The translations under genes and the position numbers were made by a program. Below the pieces are notes generated by a model. The model was not told the DNA's origin and searched no databases. It saw only the letters and a program-made list of their open reading frames with translations. Shown here one piece after another: positions 34,258 to 42,410 of a DNA stretch of 64,000 nucleotides; the first letter of the stretch is position 1, and every line of letters starts with the position of its first letter. This stretch comes from Chroococcidiopsis sp. CCMEE 29. GTDB lineage: Bacteria; Cyanobacteriota; Cyanobacteriia; Cyanobacteriales; Chroococcidiopsidaceae. The stretch covers positions 2,536,001 through 2,600,000 of the forward strand of contig NZ_CP083761.1 in NCBI RefSeq assembly GCF_023558375.1, in the 5' to 3' direction.

Positions 34258-35529
34258 TCAATTATCGCTTTCCGTTACCCGCCAACTTAGTTTTAAGTTA
34301 ATCCAGAAATTCCAGAAGGTAACAACGGCGATCGCCATGATATTTGCTAGAAGATAGTGAACTTTTAAGGCATTAAATAAAAAGTTCAATATCAGCACAT
34401 TTAATAACAGACCAATTAAGCAGATAATGTTGAATTTCAACAGCCGCTTTAGGCGCTTTAGCCATCCTCGTTGTTGATTTGACACATCACTAAACGTCCA
34501 AGCATCATTCCAAAAAAAGTTATTGATGATGGCAGCTTCTGCAGCAATAATCTTACTGCGAGTTAGACCCCACCCCAGGGTACTAGAATCGTGGAGTAGG
34601 TAAAGCACCGCCATGTCTACAAATACACCGCTCAAACCCACTACCCCAAACCGGATGAATCGACTCCAAGGAAAGTCGATGCCTTGCCTGATTCCCCTCA
34701 TCCGTCCACTAGAAAAGCGTAACCGTAGCAAGTGCTGCAAATAATCTAAATACTGCTTCCAGGTAACTTTGCTCTCTCCCTCTTGGCGCTCTTGAAATAC
34801 GTAGCCTACTTCAGCAATGGAACCGATATCTCCCCGACCCAAAATTTCAATTAGAATCTTGTAGCCAATCGGATTTAATCTACGTCCAGCAATAGCACTA
34901 CGCCGCACTAAAAAATAGCCACTCATCGGATCTGAGACGCGAGACACCACTTGTGGTAAAATCACTATCCCTAATAGCTGAGCGCCTCGGGATAAAACAC
35001 GTCTAGTAAAGCTCCAGCTACTGACACCTCCACCTTGAATGTGTCGGCTGGCAACTGCTAAATCAGCTCCCTGTTCAATGGCTGTCAACAATTGCAATAA
35101 CACCTTGGGTGGATGCTGGAGGTCACCATCAATTACCCCTAATACGTGTCCATTTGCCGCCTGCCAACCCCGAATTACGGCAGTGGATAGCCCTTGCTCC
35201 TGTTGACGACGCATCACCTTCAACTGTGGGTATTCAGGTATCAGAGCCTGCGCTACTTCCCAAGTATGGTCTGGGCTATCGTCATCTACCACAATCAGTT
35301 CATAATTGCCAGGTATTGCTGCATCTAGCAGACTGCTTAAAACACTGATGAGTGCTTCGATGTTTTTACTTTCGTTATACGTAGGAATTACTAAAGAAAA
35401 ACTGACTGGGTAGAGTCCTAGTGGCATTGCGTAGCGAGTGTCTACTCTCTTAAATGCTGGAGCAGCCTCAGAAACCTGAAAGCAGCCTGAAGGTACAGGT
35501 AGAAGAGATTCGGGATGACTAATCGTCAT
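34258..35529 (-). CDS. GT2 glycosyltransferase fused to GtrA-like membrane domain
   Basis: Dolichol-phosphate mannosyltransferase-like GT2 domain (about residues 44-280): FSLVIPTYNESKNI, VVDDDSPDHTW, GVIDGDLQHPP (DxD) and SDPMSGYFLVRR. A GtrA domain of four membrane helices follows (about 292-420): RFGVVGLSGVFVDMAVLYLL, NNFFWNDAWTF, ICLIGLLLNVLILNFLF. Such fusions make a polyprenyl-phosphate sugar and assist its flipping for cell-envelope glycans. ATG at 35529. Convergent neighbours and dispersed repeats surround it. Confidence 0.9.
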   Translation of the reverse strand: MTISHPESLLPVPSGCFQVSEAAPAFKRVDTRYAMPLGLYPVSFSLVIPTYNESKNIEALISVLSSLLDAAIPGNYELIVVDDDSPDHTWEVAQALIPEYPQLKVMRRQQEQGLSTAVIRGWQAANGHVLGVIDGDLQHPPKVLLQLLTAIEQGADLAVASRHIQGGGVSSWSFTRRVLSRGAQLLGIVILPQVVSRVSDPMSGYFLVRRSAIAGRRLNPIGYKILIEILGRGDIGSIAEVGYVFQERQEGESKVTWKQYLDYLQHLLRLRFSSGRMRGIRQGIDFPWSRFIRFGVVGLSGVFVDMAVLYLLHDSSTLGWGLTRSKIIAAEAAIINNFFWNDAWTFSDVSNQQRGWLKRLKRLLKFNIICLIGLLLNVLILNFLFNALKVHYLLANIMAIAVVTFWNFWINLKLSWRVTESDN

Positions 35530-35569
35530 AGATCAAGTTGTGGAGTGTTTTTCAGGTGTTGACAAAAGA

Positions 35570-35655
35570 GGGGCGAGGGGCGAGGGGATTTTAGATTTTA
35601 GATTTTGGATTTTGGATTTTGGATTAGACTCTTGCTTCCCCTGCTCCCCGTGCTT
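35570..35655. repeat. GGGGCGA tract, TTTTGGA heptamers and CCTGCTCCCC words
   Basis: GAGGGGCGAGGGG, then TTTTAGA/TTTTGGA heptamers (about 35588-35625), then CTTGCTTCCCCTGCTCCCC: the same composite order as at 7303 and 38629. Lies upstream of the GT2 gene. Confidence 0.85.
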
Positions 35656-35704
35656 CGTTAGCACTTGTACTCCACCGAACGATAGATGTATAATTACTTA
35701 GCAA

Positions 35705-35893
35705 TGAAGGGGAGTAGCTGCTGGCAGCCGATTTTGCTAGCCATCTGAATCAACATACTGGCGATAATAGCCTGGTTCAGGTGACAAGTATTAGGTACAG
35801 AGTCCAGGAAACGATAATTAACTGGGCTGAAATACCGCCAACTTGGGAGTGAGACCTTCACTAAGTTCACAACAAGATGTGAGCTTGGTGAAG
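35705..35893 (+). ncRNA. yybP-ykoY manganese riboswitch
   Basis: Consensus elements of the Mn2+ riboswitch are visible: P1 5' strand TGAAGG (35705-35710) running into GGGGAGTAG (35709-35717), the conserved loop TCAACATACTG (about 35750-35760), an internal hairpin, and GAGACCTTCA (35851-35860), whose CCTTCA closes P1. The 3' strand of P1 is shared with a second hairpin, 35856-35870 paired with 35879-35893, whose right arm GGTGAAG precedes the GTG start (35898). Mn2+ binding should keep P1 and free the ribosome binding region, turning the exporter on. The gene downstream is a GDT1-type manganese exporter, as expected. Confidence 0.9.
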
Positions 35894-35897
35894 TCTA

Positions 35898-36578
35898 GTG
35901 GCTCTCATCAAGCTCATGCGACCAAAGTTAGTCAATTCTGAGGAGCTTGATGAAGTGCTGACTGCTTTCACTGCCGGTTTATTACTAATTGCGGTTTCAG
36001 AGTTAGGGGATAAAACATTTTTTATCGCCGCAATTTTAGCGATGCGTCACTCACGGCGGCTGGTATTTGCGGGTGCGATAGTGGCTCTGGCTGGGATGAC
36101 AGTAATTTCTGTGCTTGTGGGACAGGTGGCTACTCTGTTACCAGAGGTTTATATTCTTTATGCCGAAATCGTTTTGTTTATTGGCTTCGGTATCAAGCTG
36201 CTGTATGAAGCGAGCCGGATGCCTGCAAACACCTGTGATGCAGAAGTAGTCCAAGAAGCAAAAGCTGTGGTGGAGAAGGCTGAATTTAAATTGCCCAAAG
36301 AACAAACTGCGGTAACGATTTGTTTAGAAGCGTTTGTCTTAACATTTTTGGCAGAATGGGGCGATCGCACTCAAATTGCTACTGTTGCCTTGGCAGCACG
36401 TTATAACCCGGTTGGAGTAACGCTCGGTGCAATTGTTGGTCATGCTCTTTGTGCAGCGATCGCCGTTGTCGGAGGGCGAATACTAGCAGGTCGTATTTCT
36501 GAGCGCACACTCACTTTTGCTGGAGGATTCCTCTTTCTCGCCTTCGGTGTCTTCGCCGCACTACGAGAAAATCTATAA
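35898..36578 (+). CDS. mnx: TMEM165/GDT1 family Mn2+ exporter
   Basis: Six-helix UPF0016 protein with the two signature motifs, SELGDKTFF in the first half and LAEWGDRTQIA in the second, separated by a charged cytosolic loop (ASRMPANTCDAEVVQEAKAVVEKA). The Synechocystis homologue moves manganese out of the cytoplasm, into the thylakoid lumen or periplasm, which matters for photosystem II supply and Mn tolerance. GTG 35898 is the start best placed behind GGTGAAG; an ATG eight codons later is possible. Controlled by the upstream Mn riboswitch. Confidence 0.92.
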   Translation: MALIKLMRPKLVNSEELDEVLTAFTAGLLLIAVSELGDKTFFIAAILAMRHSRRLVFAGAIVALAGMTVISVLVGQVATLLPEVYILYAEIVLFIGFGIKLLYEASRMPANTCDAEVVQEAKAVVEKAEFKLPKEQTAVTICLEAFVLTFLAEWGDRTQIATVALAARYNPVGVTLGAIVGHALCAAIAVVGGRILAGRISERTLTFAGGFLFLAFGVFAALRENL

Positions 36579-36604
36579 GTGAGGAGTTAGGGTCTAGGGG
36601 TAAG

Positions 36605-36800
36605 GGGGTTTTAGATTTTGGAGCCACTTGCGTGCGGGGGTTCCCCCCGCCCTTGCAAAGTAGCGTGATTTTGGATTACACTCTTGCTCCCCCTGCTGCC
36701 CCTAATCCCCACTTCGTGGGGGCCCCGAGTTCCCCTGCTTCCCCTGCTCCTTCAGCCTTCATCCTTTCCCTGCTTCCCCTGCTTTTCCTGCGGTGCAGGG
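36605..36800. repeat. Composite repeat with a nested hairpin module
   Basis: A TTTTAGATTTTGGA heptamer run (36609-36622) is interrupted by a roughly 46-bp block holding the hairpin GCGGGGG-tt-CCCCCCGC (36634-36650), then resumes as TTTTGGATTACACTC (36669). The CCCCAC-ttc-GTGGGG hairpin module (about 36706-36721) and CCTGCTTCCCC words follow and run into the 3' end of the TPR gene. Confidence 0.9.
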
Positions 36801-37393
36801 GAGGGTGTATTGGTAGCGGCAGGCTGCTCCGTTGCCAGTTGGTTAATTTTCTCCTTGTACTGGTCAGGTGCTAACGCGGCGGCATTCTTAAATACAGGTT
36901 TTGCTTGCTCGGTTTTGCCCTGTTGTTTTAGGATAATCGCCTTTGCCAACAACGGACGAAAATCTTGTTGATCAGCCTCAATTGCCTGTTCGTAAGTCTT
37001 GAGCGCTGCCTCGTAGTTTTTCTGTGTAGCGTAGATCTGACCGAGTACCAAGCGGTATTCTGTTTGGTTGGGATAGAAGGCTATGAGCTTTTCTAGAGGA
37101 GCGATCGCTCCTTGCAAGTCGCCCAGTTGAATTCGCACCTGTACCAAACCTTGCAGCGCCGTTTGATTCTCTGGCTCCCGCTGCAAAACTACTTCATAAC
37201 CCCGTGCCTCGCCTTCTAGTTGTGAGCGTTGCTCTGCCATTGGCGTTTGGCTGATTGCTGGCGTGGCTACCGTTGATGGTTGACTTTCCCTAATTGCAGT
37301 ACTAAGTAAAGGAATCATAGAAACCCCGACAAAGCCAACGGCTGCTAGCACCAACACGATCTTAATTAACCAGCGACTGCTTGGTTGAGACAC
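36752..37393 (-). CDS. Membrane-anchored TPR protein
   Basis: An N-terminal hydrophobic anchor (IKIVLVLAAVGFVGVSMIPLL) precedes three to four tetratricopeptide repeats (residues about 60-185: AEQRSQLEGEARGYEVVLQ, LVQVRIQLGDLQGAIAPLEKLI, LGQIYATQKNYEAALKTYEQAIEAD, KAIILKQQGKTEQAKPVFKNA). Similar to cyanobacterial TPR proteins thought to scaffold membrane complexes. The last dozen residues (APQEKQGKQGKDEG) are encoded by the CCTGCTTCCCC repeat, so the natural C-terminus was probably replaced or extended. Confidence 0.8.
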   Translation of the reverse strand: MSQPSSRWLIKIVLVLAAVGFVGVSMIPLLSTAIRESQPSTVATPAISQTPMAEQRSQLEGEARGYEVVLQREPENQTALQGLVQVRIQLGDLQGAIAPLEKLIAFYPNQTEYRLVLGQIYATQKNYEAALKTYEQAIEADQQDFRPLLAKAIILKQQGKTEQAKPVFKNAAALAPDQYKEKINQLATEQPAATNTPSPAPQEKQGKQGKDEG

Positions 37394-37636
37394 AAAACTG
37401 CCTTGAACTCTATAGCCATCTCAAAACTTACCCAAACTTGGCGAATCTGTCTACAGCGACCATGATTTTGTAAAATAACAATCTCTCGACCCGAAGCGAG
37501 TGGGTACTAGCAGCAGAACATTCTAGTTTGTAGCTTATGGTATGCTGCCCACACTATACTCTGCATAAGGTCGATGAGCTACGCTTGCTACTAGCAACCA
37601 AAATGGGAACTCCGTTCTCCAACCGCTCAAACTAAC

Positions 37637-38617
37637 GTGCAACTGCAAAACGAAAATCCCGAATGGGATGTGTCTCCGCCGCAAGGAGTTTTTATGGATT
37701 CCTCTGTCAATCCGTCCTCCAACTCATCTAATTCTCCAATCCCTGAGCAGGCTCCAACCAGTGAACAGATAGCCACTTTGCCTGAAACTTCACCAACTTC
37801 AAACGAGGCTGTCTCAGCAGAGATAACCGCCGCGAGTCGGAATCAACCGATTCCGCCTCCCAGTGAACCGATGCAATATCGAGCCATTGGCTTGTTTCGT
37901 GGTCGTTACAAACCCAGTGACGAACAACTTACTCAGGGCACGTTGGTAGCAACAGATGGGACAGAACTCGATGCCGTCCTACTGGGGCGGATCATTAGTT
38001 TAGTCAGGAATCACCTAGATTTAGAACAAGAACATCTGTGGGTCGTTTATCCGCGTACGGGGCAGAAGCAAGACAACTTGCACCTCCAGATTGTTGGGGT
38101 TTGGGAACCAGAGAAGTTAAGCCAAGAATTGCCAGCCACTGTCAGACCAAAGCCAGAGGAAAAACCATTACAGGAGGAAGAGTTAGAAGCTTCCTCACCT
38201 GAAGTTGAAGATGGTTATTTTTCCATTCGTGGTGAAGTCGTTTACCAGTCTGCCTCAGACAGTCAGCTCGTTGTCAAAATCAAGCAAGCTGCCCGTAAAG
38301 AATCTGAAAAACCCAAGTATTTCAAATTAAAACTTCAGGGCGCGCTGGGAACCAAAGCAGTTGGTCAGTTTTGGGACTTACAAGCTAAAAGGCAAGGTGA
38401 CAACCTAGTGGTACAGCAAGGGGAGGCGATCGCTGTCCTGCCCTCGAAGCCTAAACCAGCGAGAAAGCCATACCCAGGTAAAGCTACTGGCGGTAGACGC
38501 AACATAGATACGCCTCGTCCAGTGCGTAAACAAAGCGGCTCCTCCACGCCAGTATCACCACCTGTACCCAAAAAGCCCACTCCCAAGCCAATCAAACGTC
38601 ATAAACCGCCACAGTAA
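37637..38617 (+). CDS. Conserved hypothetical protein with disordered ends
   Basis: A 326-residue protein. The first 75 residues are Pro/Ser/Thr-rich and likely disordered; a core about 80-165 (MQYRAIGLFRGRYKPSDEQLTQG, then LDAVLLGRIISLVRNHLDLEQEHLWVVYPRT) is well ordered, followed by an acidic linker and a second core about 195-265 (FSIRGEVVYQS, FKLKLQG). The C-terminal 60 residues are basic and Pro-rich (KPKPARKPYPGKATGG), suggesting nucleic-acid binding. I recognise it only as a cyanobacterial conserved type. The start is GTG 37637; an internal ATG at 37694 is possible. Confidence 0.65.
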   Translation: MQLQNENPEWDVSPPQGVFMDSSVNPSSNSSNSPIPEQAPTSEQIATLPETSPTSNEAVSAEITAASRNQPIPPPSEPMQYRAIGLFRGRYKPSDEQLTQGTLVATDGTELDAVLLGRIISLVRNHLDLEQEHLWVVYPRTGQKQDNLHLQIVGVWEPEKLSQELPATVRPKPEEKPLQEEELEASSPEVEDGYFSIRGEVVYQSASDSQLVVKIKQAARKESEKPKYFKLKLQGALGTKAVGQFWDLQAKRQGDNLVVQQGEAIAVLPSKPKPARKPYPGKATGGRRNIDTPRPVRKQSGSSTPVSPPVPKKPTPKPIKRHKPPQ

Positions 38618-38628
38618 GGGCGAGGGGG

Positions 38629-38725
38629 GATTTTAGATTTTAGATTTTGGATTTTGGATTTTGGATTTTGGATTACACTCTTGCTCCCCCTGCTTCCCCT
38701 GCTCCCCCTGCTTCCCCTGCCTCGC
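38629..38725. repeat. TTTTGGA heptamer array and CCTGCTTCCCC words
   Basis: Six or seven heptamers (TTTTAGA then TTTTGGA, 38630-38675) followed by ACACTCTTGCTCCCCCTGC and more GC-rich words. It lies between convergent genes. Confidence 0.9.
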
Positions 38726-38739
38726 CTCTCGCCCCTGAT

Positions 38740-39948
38740 TCAAAACTCAAAACTATTCTTCCGATCTTGGGGCAGAAAAGACCGAGCCATTGGAATGGGG
38801 GTAACGGGTTCGGTAAGGGTAAAGGTTCCTGCTTCGATCCACTGTTTCAACTCCAGAGCTACTTGCCGCGAGCGGGCAATACTCGCTAAGGGGGCAACTC
38901 TAACTGGTTTGCCATCAATTGTAATCCGCCCAGATTTTAGCTGGGCGTAGCTTACCAACCCAAAGGTAGGACGAACACGGCGGGGAATGGAAAAGTCAAC
39001 AATCGGCGCTACTAGGTCTTTGTCTTGCACAGCACAGTTGGCAGCTACTTCTTCGTGTAAGACAGGAAGTGGTACACCTACACCCAGCATTAAGGAAGGA
39101 CCGTAACTTTTGAAATAGCAACCCCGTATCCAGCGAGCATCCATCTGCTTGGCATCACCAATTAAAGCCAAAGTGGCAGCGGGACCAATGGGTGTGCGAT
39201 TAGGGAGGCGCTTTTGCAAGGGGAAGTGCTGAGTACCTTCCCAAGCTACATAACCAATACCACCTCCTAAGAAAATCCGAGTGCCAATGCCAAGCAATTG
39301 CAAATCGGGGTCGTTAAGCAAGGGGGAAATAGCACCAGGGTTGGAATAAACGGCATTGCCTAAGCGGGGTTGTAGAGGTCCGAGGTAGGTGAACAGCGGG
39401 CGATCGCCGCCATTAACTCCTACAATGAAATTTTGATATAGATTGCGTGGATTAAATAGGTAAAACTGATTAATCGTATCGCGGGTAATCGTGGTTTCAA
39501 ACGAAGCACGGGGGTAGCAGTCTGTAACCTGTCCAATCGCTCGCAACTGGATTGGTTTACCAGCAATTAGGTCGGAAATGACATGACCACCGCCTCGTAA
39601 CGCCTGCGACCTCACAAAATCGCCAACGCTCGCACGGGTTTCCTCTCCATCTTGGGCTTCAACTGCTTGAGTAGCCCCCAAATAGAGATCGACTGCCCCA
39701 AAGCCAGAGTAGGCGGGAACGCCATCTAGCCAGCAGCGGCGAATTTTAATCGGCGGGTCAGTATGCCCTAGGTTAATAATCGCACCAGAAGACTCCATTG
39801 GCTCAAAGGTGCCAGTGGTGATAACGTCTACTTCCTTTGCAGCCTGGGTGACACCTACTGCCGCCACCCGTGCTTTTAATTCTTCAACTGTCAACACCAC
39901 CGCACATCGACGGCTGATTTTGTCATTAATTTCGGCGATCGTCCGCAT
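38740..39948 (-). CDS. DUF39 protein, homocysteine biosynthesis family
   Basis: DUF39 (HcyBio) family. In methanogens and other anaerobes a member takes part in converting aspartate semialdehyde to homocysteine; the cyanobacterial role is untested. Visible family segments: VDVITTGTFEPMESSGAIINLGHTDPPIKI, GVPAYSGFGAVDLYLGATQ, GGGHVISDLIAGKPI, NPGAISPLLNDP and GIGTRIFLGGGIGYVAWEGTQH. 402 residues from ATG 39948, chosen over the TTG at 39966 because the TTG lies at the edge of the heptamer repeat. The repeat stands directly upstream, so the leader has been altered. Confidence 0.85.
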   Translation of the reverse strand: MRTIAEINDKISRRCAVVLTVEELKARVAAVGVTQAAKEVDVITTGTFEPMESSGAIINLGHTDPPIKIRRCWLDGVPAYSGFGAVDLYLGATQAVEAQDGEETRASVGDFVRSQALRGGGHVISDLIAGKPIQLRAIGQVTDCYPRASFETTITRDTINQFYLFNPRNLYQNFIVGVNGGDRPLFTYLGPLQPRLGNAVYSNPGAISPLLNDPDLQLLGIGTRIFLGGGIGYVAWEGTQHFPLQKRLPNRTPIGPAATLALIGDAKQMDARWIRGCYFKSYGPSLMLGVGVPLPVLHEEVAANCAVQDKDLVAPIVDFSIPRRVRPTFGLVSYAQLKSGRITIDGKPVRVAPLASIARSRQVALELKQWIEAGTFTLTEPVTPIPMARSFLPQDRKNSFEF

Positions 39949-39960
39949 AGGAGCATCAGC

Positions 39961-40003
39961 TACCAATTTTGGATTTTAAATTTTGGATTTTGGATTTTGG
40001 ATT
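39961..40003. repeat. TTTTGGA heptamer array
   Basis: Five heptamers (TTTTGGA/TTTTAAA variants) directly abut the start region of the DUF39 gene. Confidence 0.9.
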
Positions 40004-40035
40004 AAGTAACTCTTGCTGCTAGGCAGTTTTAGAGT

Positions 40036-40072
40036 AACCATTTGTAGCTTGCTTAACCAAAAACGGTAGCAG
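40036..40072 (+). repeat. 37-bp dispersed repeat, copy 2
   Basis: Matches the reverse complement of 23290-23326 at about 33 of 37 positions. Lies between the DUF39 gene and the peroxiredoxin promoter. Confidence 0.75.
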
Positions 40073-40223
40073 AAGAGAAGAATTAGGATGGATCTCCAGC
40101 GGCAATGGAATATTGTACAAATCTACTACATAGTCTCCATCCCTCCAGCGTTATTGCTCAATTAGATCGGGAGAAAAATACACGCAGCACTTAAGGACTC
40201 TGTGAGAACAGCAAGTCTTCGCC

Positions 40224-40253
40224 TTGACAGACCGTATTCATAATGAGTACGCT
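40224..40253 (+). promoter_or_regulatory. Likely promoter/operator of the Prx-Grx gene
   Basis: TTGACA at 40224-40229 and the weak -10 TACGCT at 40248-40253 (18-base spacer). A 7-1-7 inverted repeat TATTCAT-a-ATGAGTA (40235-40249, six of seven pairs) lies between and over the -10. Its shape fits Fur/PerR-type boxes, which would suit a peroxidase gene, but the match is by form only. Confidence 0.4.
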
Positions 40254-40284
40254 TAGGTGACAAAAATTCCAAGGAGCCAAATTC

Positions 40285-41022
40285 ATGTTGTCCAATCGAG
40301 AAGGACAAAGAGTTCCCAACGTCACCTTCCGTACTCGTCAGAACAACCAGTGGATGAATGTAACCACAAACGACCTATTTGCTGGTAAGACAGTGATTGT
40401 GTTTTCTCTACCTGGTGCTTTTACTCCGACTTGTTCATCTACCCACCTACCTGGCTACAACGACTTGGCTAAGGTGTTTCAAGAAAACGGCGTTGATGAC
40501 ATTATCTGTATTTCCGTTAATGATGCCTTTGTAATGAACGAATGGGCAAAATCCCAAGAGGCAGATAATTTGACTCTGATTCCCGATGGTAATGGTGAGT
40601 TCACAGATGGGATGGGAATGCTGGTTGACAAGGCAGACCTGGGTTTTGGTCAGCGGTCATGGCGCTATTCAATGCTAGTGAAAGATGGCGTGATTGAAAA
40701 GATGTTTATTGAGCCGCAAGTGCCAGGTGACCCGTTTGAGGTATCTGATGCCGAGACTATGCTTAACTATATCAATCCCCAGGCAGCGAAGCCCAAGTGT
40801 GTTTCCCTGTTTGCCAAGGTAGGTTGCCCATACTGTGCCCGTGCTAAAGAGATGCTGAACGAGCATGAGATAGATTATGAGGAAATTGTCTTGGGTAAGG
40901 ATGTTACAACCCGCTCTTTACGGGCTGTCACAGGAGGTGCAACAACGGTTCCCCAAGTATTCATTGATGGTAAGTTAGTTGGCGGTTCTGAGGCGCTAGC
41001 AGACTACCTCGCAAGAGTATAA
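40285..41022 (+). CDS. Peroxiredoxin-glutaredoxin fusion
   Basis: A Prx5-type peroxiredoxin (residues about 1-165) with peroxidatic Cys50 in [15 protein letters not shown], joined to a glutaredoxin (about 170-245) with CPYC (Cys181, Cys184), TVPQVFIDG and GGSEAL. Such hybrids reduce H2O2 and alkyl hydroperoxides using glutathione directly, without a separate Grx. AAGGAG lies nine bases before ATG 40285. Monocistronic, with its own promoter region. Confidence 0.95.
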   Translation: MLSNREGQRVPNVTFRTRQNNQWMNVTTNDLFAGKTVIVFSLPGAFTPTCSSTHLPGYNDLAKVFQENGVDDIICISVNDAFVMNEWAKSQEADNLTLIPDGNGEFTDGMGMLVDKADLGFGQRSWRYSMLVKDGVIEKMFIEPQVPGDPFEVSDAETMLNYINPQAAKPKCVSLFAKVGCPYCARAKEMLNEHEIDYEEIVLGKDVTTRSLRAVTGGATTVPQVFIDGKLVGGSEALADYLARV

Positions 41023-41105
41023 CAACTTGCCTCGGCAATTGAATGCGATCGCCTTATTCAGTAGTTAGTCTAAATTATTGTTAAACTAGGCGATCGCCTC
41101 TTGCA

Positions 41106-42068
41106 TTAGCGGGTAATATTTATTGTCTCTTTCCTTGCCAGCAACTTTTCAAATAGGATTGAAATTTGCTCGATACTTTCGTTAGCATTTACAAATCGGA
41201 AGGCAGAAGCAGATAAATAAGACAGGTTTTGTTCAAAGACTATCCAACGACGTTGTAAGGATTCAGCTGCTGCACCTGTAGTATTGGAACCGGCGAAGAT
41301 ATCAAGCACTGTATCTGTTGGCTCTGTTAAAAAGTTAATGAAAAATAGTGGTAACTTCTGAGGAAACCGTGCTGGATGTGCTGGAGTATTAACTGCTTTA
41401 CAGAGTTGAATATATCTAGAACTACTTTCACTATTAGAAATTTGCAATAAATTAGAAGGTATCGCACCGCCATTGTTAGTCGCAAACGCTGTTCCTATAT
41501 CGTGTCCTGATGGACGTTCCTTTGCTTTGTAATATTTTTCCGGATTGGCTAACAGTTTTTTCATGCGTTCCGAATAAGGAACAAGAACATTACTAACATT
41601 CGCTTTAGGATTGTCAGTTTTTGATAACCACCAAATAGTATTGACAGAATCCTTAACTCGGATCTTACGTTTATTCACCCATTCAATCGGTGAAGGTAAT
41701 TTCGAGGGGTTGTACCAAAAAAACTCTTCAGCTAGACGAAAATCAAGCTGATCGCATAACTTAATTAATATCCGGTAGTTGTAAAGCGATCGCACTGGCC
41801 GTTTACTTTGATAGGCACCACCCAGATCAATTACAAAACTTCCATGCGGTGCAAGTATGCGGTACACCTTTTCACAAAAAGCAAACAGCCAATTGACATA
41901 AGCTTCTTGCTCAACATTGCCATAACTCTTTTCTCGTTGGAGAGCAAAGGGAGGGGATGTCATGACTAAATCAATAGAATTGGATTCAAGCTGATCTAAT
42001 AATTCAAGTGAATCACCGACATAAGCAGCGCCATAATTTGTAGTATATAAAGGCTTGTCAAGAACCAT
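41106..42068 (-). CDS. Orphan site-specific DNA methyltransferase (beta class)
   Basis: Amino-methyltransferase with motif IV TSPPFAL near residue 38 and the SAM-binding motif I DIFAGSNTTGAAAE near the C-terminus, i.e. beta-class order. SPPF/SPPY is more common in N4-cytosine enzymes, though N6-adenine activity is not excluded. No restriction gene is adjacent, so it is an orphan or part of a scattered system. 320 residues. Recognition sequence cannot be predicted here. Neighbours are a toxin-antitoxin pair and a HEPN-like remnant. Confidence 0.88.
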   Translation of the reverse strand: MVLDKPLYTTNYGAAYVGDSLELLDQLESNSIDLVMTSPPFALQREKSYGNVEQEAYVNWLFAFCEKVYRILAPHGSFVIDLGGAYQSKRPVRSLYNYRILIKLCDQLDFRLAEEFFWYNPSKLPSPIEWVNKRKIRVKDSVNTIWWLSKTDNPKANVSNVLVPYSERMKKLLANPEKYYKAKERPSGHDIGTAFATNNGGAIPSNLLQISNSESSSRYIQLCKAVNTPAHPARFPQKLPLFFINFLTEPTDTVLDIFAGSNTTGAAAESLQRRWIVFEQNLSYLSASAFRFVNANESIEQISILFEKLLARKETINITR

Positions 42069-42140
42069 AGTTGCTAAAGATGTTCTCTACTTAGCACTGC
42101 ATCTAATCCATTCTTCAGACGCAAGTAAGATAGAAGAATG

Positions 42141-42410
42141 TTATTCGCCATAGTGGGTTCTGGCTCTGATGATAAAAACAGTGCGAGTGTCTTCAATGAT
42201 TTCGTAGAGAATCCTATCGCGTTGGTTTAACCTGTAAGAGTAAAAACCACTGAGTTTACCTTTAAGCTTCTTGCCAGCTTGAGGGGTAATTGCTAAAACT
42301 TGCTGCAATATTTCTTGAAGTTTAACCTTTTGTTGAGAAGTGAGTTGAGCAATGTCTCTCTGTGCCTTCTTTGAAAAAAGAACTTGGTAATCTGTCACAG
42401 TTTCAACCAA
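42141..42410 (-). CDS. RelE/YoeB-type toxin
   Basis: A small ParE/RelE-fold protein: VLFSKKAQRDIAQLTSQQKVKLQEILQ, LKGKLSGFYSYRLNQRDRILYEII and VFIIRARTHYGE, the last matching the Txe/YoeB C-terminal R-x-HY ending. It should be an mRNA interferase acting on translating ribosomes. Its start (TTG 42410 or GTG 42398) overlaps the end of the antitoxin gene by about 8 bases, the usual coupled arrangement. Confidence 0.88.
   Translation of the reverse strand: MVETVTDYQVLFSKKAQRDIAQLTSQQKVKLQEILQQVLAITPQAGKKLKGKLSGFYSYRLNQRDRILYEIIEDTRTVFIIRARTHYGE

Noticed and set aside
36632-36971. Plus-strand frames of 80-95 codons over the composite repeat and TPR gene
   Set aside because: They consist of repeat-encoded Pro/Leu runs and antisense of the TPR coding region.
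38629-38675. Regular heptamer arrays as a possible CRISPR
   Set aside because: The units are directly contiguous with no unique spacers and are only seven bases long.
41045-41097. GCGATCGCC and GGCGATCGC as a terminator stem between convergent genes
   Set aside because: These are two HIP1 sites, which pair with each other by their nature. The loop is 35 bases and there is no T-run.
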